Positions 35,365 to 44,033 of a stretch of 64,000 nt of DNA are shown one piece after another. The stretch's first letter is position 1. Every line of letters begins with the position of its first letter. The position numbers and the translations under genes are program-made. The notes under the pieces are model-generated. The model saw nothing but the letters and a program-made list of their open reading frames with translations, did not search any database and was not told where the DNA came from. Source of the stretch: Spirosoma pollinicola (lineage in GTDB: Bacteria; Bacteroidota; Bacteroidia; Cytophagales; Spirosomataceae); contig NZ_CP025096.1 in the NCBI RefSeq assembly GCF_002831565.1, forward strand, positions 5,633,014-5,697,013, given 5' to 3'.

Positions 35365-35446
35365 GGGAGGACGTCGTTTCAGTTTGTTTGACAAGAAGAT
35401 GTGTAAAAATAAGGGTTCTTAAACGCAAAGGCGCAAGGGAAATCGC

Positions 35447-35484
35447 AAAGGTCGCAAAGAGGGCATTAATTCTTTGCGACCTTT
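35447..35484. repeat. Inverted repeat, 14-bp perfect arms
   Basis: AAAGGTCGCAAAGA (35447-35460) and TCTTTGCGACCTTT (35471-35484) pair exactly with a 10-base loop. It lies directly before a second hairpin in the leader of the DUF3431 gene. Confidence 0.85.
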
Positions 35485-35492
35485 ACTTAACG

Positions 35493-35525
35493 AAACCTAT
35501 AAGGTTTCAAAAACCTTATAGGTTT
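35493..35525. repeat. Inverted repeat ending 3 bases before a start codon
   Basis: AAACCTATAAGGTTT (35493-35507) and AAACCTTATAGGTTT (35511-35525) pair exactly with a 3-base loop. The ATG of the DUF3431 gene follows at 35529. In RNA this stem would cover the ribosome landing site. Confidence 0.9.
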
Positions 35526-35528
35526 ATT

Positions 35529-36203
35529 ATGCCGGAACTCGTCGTTGCTCACTACACCGAAAACCTGAACTGGTTACGAAACCTTCCCAAAGGGCTGCTA
35601 AAGACAATTTATACCAAAGGTGCTGATCCGGTAGCTGAATTCGAAACTATACCCTTACCCAACGTTGGCCGGGAAGCCCATACGTATTTGCATCACATCA
35701 TCAGCCGATACGATTCGCTGGCCGAGTGGACTGTTTTTTGTCAGGGGAAGTCGTTCGACCATGCCTATGATTTCAAGAAAACGATGTATGCCTTTGTCGA
35801 CAATCCAGATGCCATAAGCCAAACGGGTTTTTGCTGGTTGGGGCATTTGATCGATACCGACGACAACCGGGGGCATCGACTGTTTCAGCCATGGAGCAAA
35901 AACGAAGACGGTCGCAGCCTCGACTTGCTCGGATTTCACCGCGACCTGTTCGGCACCGATGGGCCGGAATTATACACATTCGTTTTGGGGGCTCAATTTG
36001 CCGTTCATCGCAACGTTCTACAGCAAAAGCCCATATCCTTCTATAAACATGCACTGGCTGTATCGAGCAATTTTCCGGATGCCGCCCATTGTTTCGAGCG
36101 GAGTTGGGACCGCGTTTTTGACGTTGTGGGTATCAACCCCGACTGGCTGGCTGGACGATTGACGGTTCAGCTAAAAAAGATGAAACACCAGCAGATGGAC
36201 TAG
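35529..36203 (+). CDS. DUF3431 family protein
   Basis: Protein of 224 residues. The frame is open upstream to 35388, but the upstream part overlaps repeats and the divergent gene, and the family similarity begins at MPELVVAHYTENLNWL, so the ATG at 35529 was chosen. Family blocks: VVAHYTENLNWL, IYTKG, PLPNVGREAHTYLHHII, WTVFCQGKSFDH and a C-terminal FAVHRNVLQQKP. The family resembles glycosyltransferase-like DUF3431 proteins found in fungi and bacteria; the activity is not established. No signal peptide, so probably cytoplasmic. A hairpin directly before the start may control its translation. Confidence 0.85.
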   Translation: MPELVVAHYTENLNWLRNLPKGLLKTIYTKGADPVAEFETIPLPNVGREAHTYLHHIISRYDSLAEWTVFCQGKSFDHAYDFKKTMYAFVDNPDAISQTGFCWLGHLIDTDDNRGHRLFQPWSKNEDGRSLDLLGFHRDLFGTDGPELYTFVLGAQFAVHRNVLQQKPISFYKHALAVSSNFPDAAHCFERSWDRVFDVVGINPDWLAGRLTVQLKKMKHQQMD

Positions 36204-36340
36204 TTCACATCTACTAAATATTAATTTATGTCGATTCGTACATGCCCTTTAAATAAAAATAAAGTTAAGTAGAGCGATAAATACGCCTTATCACGTAAAT
36301 TATAGCGGTATTTTCTCAAAACGACCGAACGCTTTAGACC

Positions 36341-36347
36341 TACTTTG
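36341..36347 (+). promoter_or_regulatory. Possible -7 element for the M28 peptidase gene
   Basis: TACTTTG within the 218-base gap before 36422, one base shorter than TAnnTTTG. The rest of the gap is AT-rich and shows no gene or repeat. Confidence 0.3.
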
Positions 36348-36421
36348 CGTCTAAACATTCGGCATTAAAACCAACATTTCCATTTTTTCTTTATCTAGAA
36401 AACTCTACTTCTCCACTTCTC

Positions 36422-37921
36422 ATGGCCCGCACATTTTACGTGCCTCGCATTCGGCTCGTGCTGCTCTGTATCGGCACTGCCGGAACGTTATCTGCTTTTT
36501 CTTTTTACCCTGATAAACTTTCATTTCGAAAGGCGTTTACCCGTATCAACACCGAGGTAAACGAGCACAGCCGTGCCTACGAAACACTCGCCGATGCCTC
36601 GCAACGGGTTGGTCACCGCCTAACAGGTAGCCCAAACGGTACTCGTGCCGAAGCCTATGCGTTTGACCTGCTGTCGTCCTATGGATTTAAAGAAATTCGG
36701 TATGAACCATTTGAAGTAGAAGCCTGGATGCGCGACACGGTTACGCTGTCTATTGTCCCTCACAAAAGTGATAATTACCGGGAAGTACCGGTTGTAGCGC
36801 TGGCGCACTCGCCTGTAGAAGCCCATGTAACGGGCGAAATTATTGACGTGGGCAACGGGCTGGAAGGCGATTTTGCAGCGTTGAAAAATAAACTCAAAGG
36901 CAAAGTAGCGTTAGTAAATATTGGTTTGGCCGCGCCAACGCAGGGAGCCCGAAACTTACACCGTTCCGAAAAAACGGCACTGGCTATTCAGTATGGGGCT
37001 ACGGGCGTCATTATGGTCAATCTGGTAGCGGGCAATGTTCTGTTAACAGGCACGGCCTCGGTAACGGGCAAGTTGATTCCCATTCCGTCGGTCTGTATCT
37101 CGCTCGAAAGCGGTCAGGCATTGAGAGCCTGGATGCAGGAAGAACATGAAAAACTTCATGCGCAGATTAACATGACCAATACGAGCCGTAAAATAAAGGC
37201 TCGGAATGTGATCGCTACATTAAAAGGCTCTACCTATCCCGACGAAAAAATTATTGTAGGTGGCCATCTGGACTCCTGGGATTTGGCCACCGGAGCCATC
37301 GACAACGGCATTGGCTCTTTTGCCATTATGGATATGGCCCGAACCTTTAAAGCCCTGAAACTAAAACCAAAAAGAACAATTGAGTTTGTTCTTTTCATGG
37401 GCGAAGAACAAGGTTTGCTTGGCTCACGAGCTATGGTCGAGAACCTGAAACAATCGGGCAATCTCGATAAGGTTCGGTACATGATGAACCTCGACATGAC
37501 CAATGACCCATCGGGCTTAAACGCATTTGGGCGTACTGATATGGTTGCGTTTTTGAAAACCGTTGGCGAAACGATGAAAGAAATCGAACCGGCCTTTGCC
37601 AATCAGATGGAAAATCAAGCCGGCCTTCACTCCGACCATCAGCCGTTTATGCTCGAAGGTGTTCCGGTGGTAGGCATGAACGGGCATCTGGCCCGAGAGG
37701 TCCTTGACTGCTATCACGCTAACTGCGACCGCATTAACCTGGTCAATGCCAGTCAGTTGAAAAATACCGTTCGCTATTCGACAATGTTGCTTTACGCCCT
37801 GGCCGACGCCGATGACATTCCAACCCGTCGGCAAACAGATACCCAAACCCGCGACTACCTCGTAACGCAGGGTCTGCGTACGCCCCTGCAAATTGCCAAC
37901 GAATGGCGCTGGAAAGAGTAG
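36422..37921 (+). CDS. M28 family zinc metallopeptidase with PA domain
   Basis: Predicted exported aminopeptidase or carboxypeptidase Q-like enzyme of 499 residues. A signal or anchor segment covers residues about 10-26. A protease-associated (PA) insert is seen in the middle (LKGKVALVNIGL, YGATGVIMVN). Metal ligands expected for M28: His in VGGHLDSWD, Asp in GAIDNGIGS, Glu pair in FMGEEQGLLGS, Asp in MMNLDMTNDP, and a late His in DCYHANCDRI. It directly precedes the dcw cluster but shows no functional link with it. Length is usual for the family. Confidence 0.92.
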   Translation: MARTFYVPRIRLVLLCIGTAGTLSAFSFYPDKLSFRKAFTRINTEVNEHSRAYETLADASQRVGHRLTGSPNGTRAEAYAFDLLSSYGFKEIRYEPFEVEAWMRDTVTLSIVPHKSDNYREVPVVALAHSPVEAHVTGEIIDVGNGLEGDFAALKNKLKGKVALVNIGLAAPTQGARNLHRSEKTALAIQYGATGVIMVNLVAGNVLLTGTASVTGKLIPIPSVCISLESGQALRAWMQEEHEKLHAQINMTNTSRKIKARNVIATLKGSTYPDEKIIVGGHLDSWDLATGAIDNGIGSFAIMDMARTFKALKLKPKRTIEFVLFMGEEQGLLGSRAMVENLKQSGNLDKVRYMMNLDMTNDPSGLNAFGRTDMVAFLKTVGETMKEIEPAFANQMENQAGLHSDHQPFMLEGVPVVGMNGHLAREVLDCYHANCDRINLVNASQLKNTVRYSTMLLYALADADDIPTRRQTDTQTRDYLVTQGLRTPLQIANEWRWKE

Positions 37922-38014
37922 CCAGGCTCGATTTTATAAAAATTTAGTCGCTGCCGGACGGAACCCATGACGATGATTGTGTTTCTTTGTATAACTATCG
38001 TTTCCTAACCCAAC

Positions 38015-38413
38015 ATGGCTAAAAATACCTTCCGGCAACCTGAACGTATTGCGAAGCAGAAGAAGCAACGACGTAAGCTTCGCCTGGCTTCCTGGCTCAA
38101 TGATTTCATTGGTCTGGATCGCCTTTTCGGGGAAGATAATGCATGGCCTATTCAGCACATCGACCGCATTTTGTGGGTCACGTTCCTGCTCATTCTATAC
38201 ATTGGTCTGAATCACAATGCCGAACGGCTCGTTCGGCGAACACAGCGGGCCAAAGCTCAGGTTGACGAATTGCGCTCGCAGTTTACAGTTCTACAAGCCG
38301 ACTTCAGTAAAAGCGGCAAGCAATCCGAAATTATCAAGCGTGTTGGATTTTTAGGCCTTGCCGATAGCCAAACCCCACCCAATAAAATTGTTGTCAAGAC
38401 CGATGAACATTAA
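38015..38413 (+). CDS. ftsL: FtsL-like division protein (Bacteroidetes type)
   Basis: Small bitopic division protein of 132 residues. A basic cytoplasmic tail (RIAKQKKQRRKLR) is followed by a single transmembrane helix near residues 53-68 (ILWVTFLLILYIGL) and a coiled coil (RRTQRAKAQVDELRSQFTVLQ). This layout and its place before ftsI match the FtsL-like proteins of Bacteroidetes, which differ strongly from E. coli FtsL. It overlaps the ftsI start by 11 bases. In most bacteria mraZ and rsmH precede ftsL; here the upstream neighbour is an M28 peptidase gene. Confidence 0.85.
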   Translation: MAKNTFRQPERIAKQKKQRRKLRLASWLNDFIGLDRLFGEDNAWPIQHIDRILWVTFLLILYIGLNHNAERLVRRTQRAKAQVDELRSQFTVLQADFSKSGKQSEIIKRVGFLGLADSQTPPNKIVVKTDEH

Positions 38414-40532
38414 GCAGGACATCATTCAGCGGGCGAATCACGTCTTTTACGTTGTTATTATTCTGGCCATTTGCATCGTGTGTCGGCTGGTATCGGTGCA
38501 ATACTTCCAGAAGGATTTAAAAGGAAAATTCTGGAGTGAACGGGTGGCCGCAACGCTTATTCAGCGTGATACCATCCGGGCAATGCGGGGAAATATTTAC
38601 GCCAATGACACTAGTTTACTGGCGACATCTTTACCAACCTACGTGGTGGGCCTTGACCCAACCATGGCTAAGCCTGAGTATTTTAACAAAAAGGTAGATT
38701 CATTAGGGCTGTTGTTATCCCAAATTTATAGAGATCGCTCCGCACACGATTACACCGACCTTGTGCGGGATGCCCGCGCCCGCAAACGTCGGTATGTGCT
38801 GCTCAACCGTCGGCGCGTGACGTTTCAGGAGCGTCAGAAAATGCTCAAATGGCCGTTTTTCAGATCGTCGCCCAAGGTGGCGGCTCGGGGTGGGGTGCTT
38901 CGCCCCTATTATGAGCGCTATCACCCCTACGACCAGATGGCCGAACGCACCATTGGCAACCTCGACGCTAAAACGGGCCGGGGCCTTATTGGTCTGGAAG
39001 CTAGTTTCCAGCCTGCACTGGCGGGCAGAAACGCCGTCGGGCTGGTTGAGGTCTTGTCGGGTGGCATACGCAAACCTGTCGACGACGGTCCCGATATGCG
39101 ACCCGAACCGGGTATGGACTTGTACACGACCATTGATGTCAACTACCAGGATATGGCCGAATCGGCACTCCGCTCGACACTCGAAAAATACAATGCCGCC
39201 AAGGGCTGTGTGGTCGTGATGGAAGTAGCCACGGGCGAAATACGGGCGATGGCGAATTTATCAAAAATCAATACGAGTGTAGGCCCAAGCCGGTATGTTG
39301 AAAATTTCAACCACGCCCTGGCTGGTCGAACCGACCCCGGCTCAACCTTCAAGTTAGCCACAATGATGGCTCTGATGGAAGAAAAAGCCATTTCGCTGAA
39401 CCAGCCTGTTGCTACGGGTAGCGGCTCGGTTCGGTATCATGGCATGGATATTCGCGATGCCAGCCGAACGGGAAAAGGCACGATTACGGCCCGGCAGGTA
39501 TTCGAAAAATCATCCAACGTGGGCATTCATATGCTCATGCGCAGTTATTTTTATAGCCGTCCTGACCTCTATTGCCGGTACCTGCGCAAATTTCACCTGA
39601 CACAGCCAACGGGTATTCACATGAAAGGCGAAGCGATTCCCGTGGTGCGGAATCCCGACATGAAAGGATGGAGCAAACTTTCGCTCACCTCCATGTCTTA
39701 CGGCTACGAAATGCAGATAACACCCTTGCAGATGCTGGCATTTTATAATGCCGTAGCCAACGGTGGTCGCTGGGTGCGGCCCGTTCTGGTCAAGCAAATA
39801 AAACTGGCCGATGAGGTCATTGAAGATAATCAACCTTATGTAGCCCCCGAACCGATCTGCTCCAAAGAGACCGCCCGTAAGGCGCAGGAACTGCTAAGAG
39901 GTGTAGTGGAACATGGCACAGCCAAACACATCAATAACCCGTTCTATGCCATTGCGGGGAAAACCGGTACCGCCCAAAAAGTGATCAATGGCAAATACCA
40001 GGTAGGTCGATATTACACCTCGTTTATAGGATATTTCCCGGCCAACAACCCCAAATACAGTATGATTACGGTTGTCGACAACCCGCAGGGCGACAACATC
40101 GATATGCTGTATGCCGGTGCCGTAGCGGCACCTGTATTCAAAGCCGTAGCTGACAGAATCGTTGCCTATGACTATCGGATGCACCCGCCCATACGGGCAA
40201 ATACGTCGGGGCCTCGTTCATCGACGGATTTGGTAGCGGGTTATGCCGGTGATCTGCACACCATCAGTTCGGCCTTAAACCTCCCAAATGAGCCATCGAC
40301 CGAAGGCTGGGTCGAAGCAACGCCAAACGGCCACTGGAAAGGACGACCTACGCGCGATGACCGCGTTCCCGATGTGCGCGGGCTACCGCTACGTGATGCC
40401 TTATTCCTGCTCGAAAACCGGGGATTCCGGGTTTTAGTCGAAGGTCGGGGTAAGGTAAAGGAGCAGTCCATTGAGCCGGGCCAGCAAATCGATAAAACAC
40501 CCGGCAAGGTCATAACGCTGATGTTGGGCTAA
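38403..40532 (+). CDS. ftsI: Division transpeptidase FtsI/PBP3
   Basis: Penicillin-binding protein of 709 residues that cross-links septal peptidoglycan. The ATG at 38403, overlapping ftsL, was chosen because MNIKQDIIQRANHVFYVVII gives the short cytoplasmic tail plus membrane anchor. Catalytic motifs: Ser314-x-x-Lys in GSTFKL, Ser370-x-Asn in KSSNVG, and Lys520-Thr-Gly. The dimerisation region includes RGNIYAND. A PASTA domain lies at the C-terminus (VPDVRGLPLRDALFLLENRGFRV), as usual for this group. It acts with FtsW, encoded at 51414. Confidence 0.96.
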   Translation: MNIKQDIIQRANHVFYVVIILAICIVCRLVSVQYFQKDLKGKFWSERVAATLIQRDTIRAMRGNIYANDTSLLATSLPTYVVGLDPTMAKPEYFNKKVDSLGLLLSQIYRDRSAHDYTDLVRDARARKRRYVLLNRRRVTFQERQKMLKWPFFRSSPKVAARGGVLRPYYERYHPYDQMAERTIGNLDAKTGRGLIGLEASFQPALAGRNAVGLVEVLSGGIRKPVDDGPDMRPEPGMDLYTTIDVNYQDMAESALRSTLEKYNAAKGCVVVMEVATGEIRAMANLSKINTSVGPSRYVENFNHALAGRTDPGSTFKLATMMALMEEKAISLNQPVATGSGSVRYHGMDIRDASRTGKGTITARQVFEKSSNVGIHMLMRSYFYSRPDLYCRYLRKFHLTQPTGIHMKGEAIPVVRNPDMKGWSKLSLTSMSYGYEMQITPLQMLAFYNAVANGGRWVRPVLVKQIKLADEVIEDNQPYVAPEPICSKETARKAQELLRGVVEHGTAKHINNPFYAIAGKTGTAQKVINGKYQVGRYYTSFIGYFPANNPKYSMITVVDNPQGDNIDMLYAGAVAAPVFKAVADRIVAYDYRMHPPIRANTSGPRSSTDLVAGYAGDLHTISSALNLPNEPSTEGWVEATPNGHWKGRPTRDDRVPDVRGLPLRDALFLLENRGFRVLVEGRGKVKEQSIEPGQQIDKTPGKVITLMLG

Positions 40533-40539
40533 ACCTGAT

Positions 40540-40579
40540 CAGATAAAATTAGGTAGTCCTAAGCCTAATCTGTTTTTTT
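40540..40579 (+). terminator. Possible terminator after ftsI
   Basis: Inner stem TTAGG/CCTAA and outer stem CAGAT/ATCTG with internal loops, followed by seven Ts. The stem is weak, so it may only attenuate transcription into murE. Confidence 0.4.
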
Positions 40580-40618
40580 GCAGCCGAGAAACGAACCTGT
40601 TGTTCGTTCACCCTGCGA

Positions 40619-42088
40619 ATGCAACTCAAAGATCTCTTCTATAAAATTCCGCTGCTGGCTACGTCTGGCAGTATGAACACCGATGTGACGAGCCTGACGA
40701 TGGACTCGCGCAACGTTGGTGCCGATAGTTTATTTATTGCGGTGCGCGGAACCCTTACCGATGGGCACAGCTATATCGAAACGGCCATTCGGCAGGGGGC
40801 AGCCGCTATACTGTGCGAAGAACTACCCGCCGAAATAAGCCCGGATGTGGCCTACGTCCGGGTGCTGGATTCCGCACGGGCGATGGGCTTTGCAGCCGCC
40901 AACTTTTATGAACAGCCATCAAAAAAACTCAAGATCGTAGGCGTAACCGGCACCAATGGTAAAACTTCGGTGGCCACCCTGCTTTTCCGGTTGTTCCGTT
41001 CGCTGGGCTATCGTTGCGGACTACTATCGACCGTGCAGAACCAGATTGACGATGAAATCATACCCGCCACGCACACTACGCCCGATGTTATTACCACCAA
41101 TCAGTTACTGACCCGAATGCTGACGCACGGCTGTACACACGTGTTTATGGAGGTTAGTTCGCACGCTGTAGTGCAGGAACGCATTGCCGGATTAACGTTT
41201 GTAGGGGGCATTTTCACGAATATCACCCACGACCACCTCGACTTCCACGGCACATTCGACAACTATATCCGAGCTAAAAAAGGCTTCTTCGACCAACTCC
41301 CGGCCTCGGCATTTGCACTCACCAATGTAGACGATAAGCGGGGTCTGGTTATGCTGCAAAACACAGCCGCCCGAAAGGAAACCTATTCGCTCCAAACCCT
41401 GGCAACCTTTAAAGGCAAGGTCATTGCCGATAGCCTGTTTGGCCTGAATATGTTTATCGACGAGCGCGAAGTATGGTTCAAGCTCATCGGACGTTTTAAT
41501 GCCTACAACCTGCTCAGCGTCTATGGAGCGGCTGTGCTTATGGGCGAAGACCCGCTGGAAGTACTAACATCACTGTCGGGTATTGCCCCTCCCTCCGGCC
41601 GTTTTGAACAGGTTGTATCCGACGATAAAATTGTGGGTATTGTCGATTATGCACACACTCCGGATGCTCTGCAAAACGTACTGGAAACCATCAACGGTTT
41701 ACGCAACACCGACGAGCAGGATTATCTTCCCCAAATTATTACGGTAGTGGGTTGTGGCGGCAACCGCGATGCGACAAAACGCCCGATTATGGCCGATATA
41801 GCGTGCCGCCTAAGCAACCGCGTTATTCTTACCTCCGACAATCCACGCCACGAAGACCCAATGGCGATTCTGGAACAGATGCAGGCGGGTGTTTCGCCGG
41901 TAGATTTCAAAAAGACGATCACGATTGAAGACCGCCACGAAGCTATACGCCGGGCCGTTGCGCTGGCTCGTCCGCACGATATTATTCTGGTAGCGGGAAA
42001 AGGCCACGAGACCTATCAGGAGATAAAAGGTATCAAATACGACTTCGACGACCGGGTCGTGCTGCGCGAAGCTTTCGCAGAACGTTGA
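40619..42088 (+). CDS. murE: UDP-MurNAc-tripeptide synthetase MurE
   Basis: Cytoplasmic ATP-dependent ligase of 489 residues that adds the third amino acid to the peptidoglycan precursor. Seen: the N-terminal domain with TSLTMDSRNVGADSLF, the P-loop GVTGTNGKTS near 111-120, the carbamylated-Lys region, ITHDHLDFHGT, VDYAHTPDAL, and DNPRHEDP near 406-413. The DNPR motif marks enzymes that use meso-diaminopimelate, the usual case in Bacteroidetes. No murF follows; in this phylum it is commonly placed elsewhere. Confidence 0.96.
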   Translation: MQLKDLFYKIPLLATSGSMNTDVTSLTMDSRNVGADSLFIAVRGTLTDGHSYIETAIRQGAAAILCEELPAEISPDVAYVRVLDSARAMGFAAANFYEQPSKKLKIVGVTGTNGKTSVATLLFRLFRSLGYRCGLLSTVQNQIDDEIIPATHTTPDVITTNQLLTRMLTHGCTHVFMEVSSHAVVQERIAGLTFVGGIFTNITHDHLDFHGTFDNYIRAKKGFFDQLPASAFALTNVDDKRGLVMLQNTAARKETYSLQTLATFKGKVIADSLFGLNMFIDEREVWFKLIGRFNAYNLLSVYGAAVLMGEDPLEVLTSLSGIAPPSGRFEQVVSDDKIVGIVDYAHTPDALQNVLETINGLRNTDEQDYLPQIITVVGCGGNRDATKRPIMADIACRLSNRVILTSDNPRHEDPMAILEQMQAGVSPVDFKKTITIEDRHEAIRRAVALARPHDIILVAGKGHETYQEIKGIKYDFDDRVVLREAFAER

Positions 42089-42110
42089 AATCTGTAACTT
42101 TGACCTGACT

Positions 42111-42248
42111 TAAAGAGCGAAAGAATAAAAGAGCGAGAGAGCGAAAGAGTGAAAGAGCGATAATAAACGCCATTTCCTTACGCTCTTTCACCGCTATGGC
42201 GGACCACTCTTTCACTGTTTCACTCTTTCACTCTTTCACTCTTTAAAA
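42111..42248. repeat. Degenerate inverted repeat of GAAAGAG / CTCTTTC units
   Basis: The left side (42111-42160) consists of repeated GAAAGAGCG-like units; the right side (42181-42245) of repeated CACTCTTTC-like units, so the whole murE-mraY gap can fold. The innermost exact pair is GAAAGAGCG (42151-42159) with CGCTCTTTC (42181-42189). A small CCGCTATGGCGG hairpin sits inside the right side at 42191-42202. The right side runs up to 4 bases before the mraY ATG. Confidence 0.8.
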
Positions 42249-43457
42249 ATGCTCTATTACCTCTTCCAGTTTCTTGACGAACGCTACAACTTTCCCGGCG
42301 CGGGTGTTTTTCAATATATTTCGTTCCGTGCGCTTGGTGCCGTTATTACCTCCCTGCTAATCGCGGCCATATTTGGTCGGCGAATTATCGACACGCTGCG
42401 TAACCTTCAAATTGGCGAGTCCATCCGCGATTTGGGGCTTGAAGGTCAGATGCAGAAACGAGGTACACCAACGATGGGCGGCTTTATTATTCTGGCATCG
42501 CTATTGATTCCGGCCCTGCTGTTTGCTAAACTGTCGAACGTATATGTTGTGCTTGCGCTGGTGTCAACCGTCTGGACGGGATTAATTGGTTTCCTGGACG
42601 ATTACATTAAGGTTTTCAAAAAGAATAAAGAAGGGCTGGAAGGTAAATTCAAAGTAGTCGGTCAGGTCGGCCTGGGGTTGATTGTTGGGTTGACATTATC
42701 GTTTAATGATTACGTTAAAATCCGAAAATATGCTCCCCGGCTACTGAACACCTCGAATGTGCCGGACATCTATACCGATATTAAATCTACACTGACAACC
42801 GTACCGTTTGTTAAGAATAACGAGTTTGATTACAGCTCACTATTGTTTGGCTTTGTGCCAGACAGTTATACCTGGATCATTTACGTAATTATCTGCATAT
42901 TCATTATTACCGCAGTATCGAACGGAGCCAATATCACCGACGGTATTGATGGTCTGGCAGCGGGGACATCGGTTATTATCGGACTTACAATTGGCGTGTT
43001 AGCTTACCTGTCTGGTAACAAGGTCTTTTCGCAATATCTCAACATCATGTACATTCCTAACGCCGGGGAGTTAGTAATTTTCTGTGCGGCTTTTGTAGGG
43101 GCGTGCGTTGGCTTTCTATGGTACAACTCGTACCCTGCTCAGGTATTTATGGGCGATACGGGTAGTTTGATGCTGGGTGGTGTCATCGCTGTATTGTTTC
43201 TGGCCATTCGAAAGGAGTTGATGATTCCTATTATTTGCGGTATTTTCCTGGTCGAGCTGGTATCGGTCATTATGCAAGTCAGCTACTTCAAGTACACCAA
43301 GCGAAAGTATGGCGAAGGCAGGCGAATCTTCCTGATGTCTCCGCTACACCACCATTTTCAGAAGAAAGGCTACCACGAAGCCAAGCTGGTAACGCGCTTC
43401 TGGATTGTCGGTATTATGCTGGCTGTACTGGCTTTAGTTACGCTGAAGTTGCGATAG
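42249..43457 (+). CDS. mraY: Phospho-MurNAc-pentapeptide transferase MraY
   Basis: Integral membrane enzyme of 402 residues that attaches the precursor to undecaprenyl phosphate, forming lipid I. About ten transmembrane helices are visible. Conserved catalytic motifs: GFLDDYIKV, NGANITDGIDGLAAG, MGDTGSLMLGG, and the C-terminal HHHFQKKGYHEAK. The insertion between the second and third motifs (NTSNVPDIYTDIKSTLTTVPF) is longer than in E. coli, as usual in Bacteroidetes. It is the last dcw gene before the ribosomal-protein insertion. Confidence 0.96.
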   Translation: MLYYLFQFLDERYNFPGAGVFQYISFRALGAVITSLLIAAIFGRRIIDTLRNLQIGESIRDLGLEGQMQKRGTPTMGGFIILASLLIPALLFAKLSNVYVVLALVSTVWTGLIGFLDDYIKVFKKNKEGLEGKFKVVGQVGLGLIVGLTLSFNDYVKIRKYAPRLLNTSNVPDIYTDIKSTLTTVPFVKNNEFDYSSLLFGFVPDSYTWIIYVIICIFIITAVSNGANITDGIDGLAAGTSVIIGLTIGVLAYLSGNKVFSQYLNIMYIPNAGELVIFCAAFVGACVGFLWYNSYPAQVFMGDTGSLMLGGVIAVLFLAIRKELMIPIICGIFLVELVSVIMQVSYFKYTKRKYGEGRRIFLMSPLHHHFQKKGYHEAKLVTRFWIVGIMLAVLALVTLKLR

Positions 43458-43478
43458 GCATGATTTCTCATTATCCCC

Positions 43479-43509
43479 TTGTTTTTCAGGTCAATATCTC
43501 CTATATTTG
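43479..43509 (+). promoter_or_regulatory. Promoter of the rplM operon
   Basis: TTG at 43479-43481 and TATATTTG at 43502-43509, 20 bases apart, fit the Bacteroidetes primary promoter. This separates the ribosomal-protein genes from mraY transcription. Confidence 0.6.
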
Positions 43510-43512
43510 CAC

Positions 43513-43546
43513 TCCCGTTTCAGGACGGGCCTGTTTTTTATGCAGG
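43513..43546 (+). promoter_or_regulatory. Candidate structured leader of rplM
   Basis: Two small adjacent stem-loops follow the promoter: CCCGT/ACGGG (43513-43528) and CCTG/CAGG (43530-43546). Ribosomal-protein leader RNAs, including one before L13 genes in Bacteroidia, have been reported, so this may be an autoregulatory site for L13. The assignment is tentative. Confidence 0.35.
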
Positions 43547-43583
43547 TAAGTATTTATAAATCAAACAATTAGTCTCCATAACA

Positions 43584-44027
43584 GTGAATACGCTCAGTTA
43601 CAAAACCATCTCTGCCAACAAAGAAACGGTGCAGAAGGAATGGATTGTGGTTGACGCTCAGGGTGAGGTGCTCGGTCGGCTGGCCAGCAACATCGCACGT
43701 CTGATTCGCGGCAAACACAAAACCAACTTCACTCCACACGTTGACTGCGGAGATAACGTGATTGTCATCAATGCCGATAAGGTTCGCCTTACAGGTGCCA
43801 AGATGACCGACAAAGTCTACGTCCGCCACACAGGCTATCCTGGTGGTCAACGGTTCGCATCGCCCCGGTTGCTGCTTGAAAAACATCCAGAGCGCGTTAT
43901 CGAACACGCCGTAAAAGGTATGTTACCGAAAAATCGGCTTGGTCGTCGGCTGTACACCAACCTGTACGTTTACGCTGGTGGTCAACACCCGCACGAGGCT
44001 CAGCAACCAACCGCAGTTAAATTCTAA
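43584..44027 (+). CDS. rplM: 50S ribosomal protein L13
   Basis: Large-subunit protein of 147 residues. The start is GTG at 43584, giving MNTLSYKTISANKETV; no ATG is available before the conserved region. Conserved parts: WIVVDAQGEVLGRLAS, GKHKTNFTPHVDCGD, YVRHTGYPGG and AVKGMLPKNRLGR. It is followed by rpsI after 6 bases, the usual L13-S9 pair. Confidence 0.97.
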   Translation: MNTLSYKTISANKETVQKEWIVVDAQGEVLGRLASNIARLIRGKHKTNFTPHVDCGDNVIVINADKVRLTGAKMTDKVYVRHTGYPGGQRFASPRLLLEKHPERVIEHAVKGMLPKNRLGRRLYTNLYVYAGGQHPHEAQQPTAVKF

Positions 44028-44033
44028 GTCATA

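Noticed and set aside
42111..42248. Possible truncated murF between murE and mraY
   Set aside because: The gap is only 160 bases and consists of repeat units with no ligase motif.
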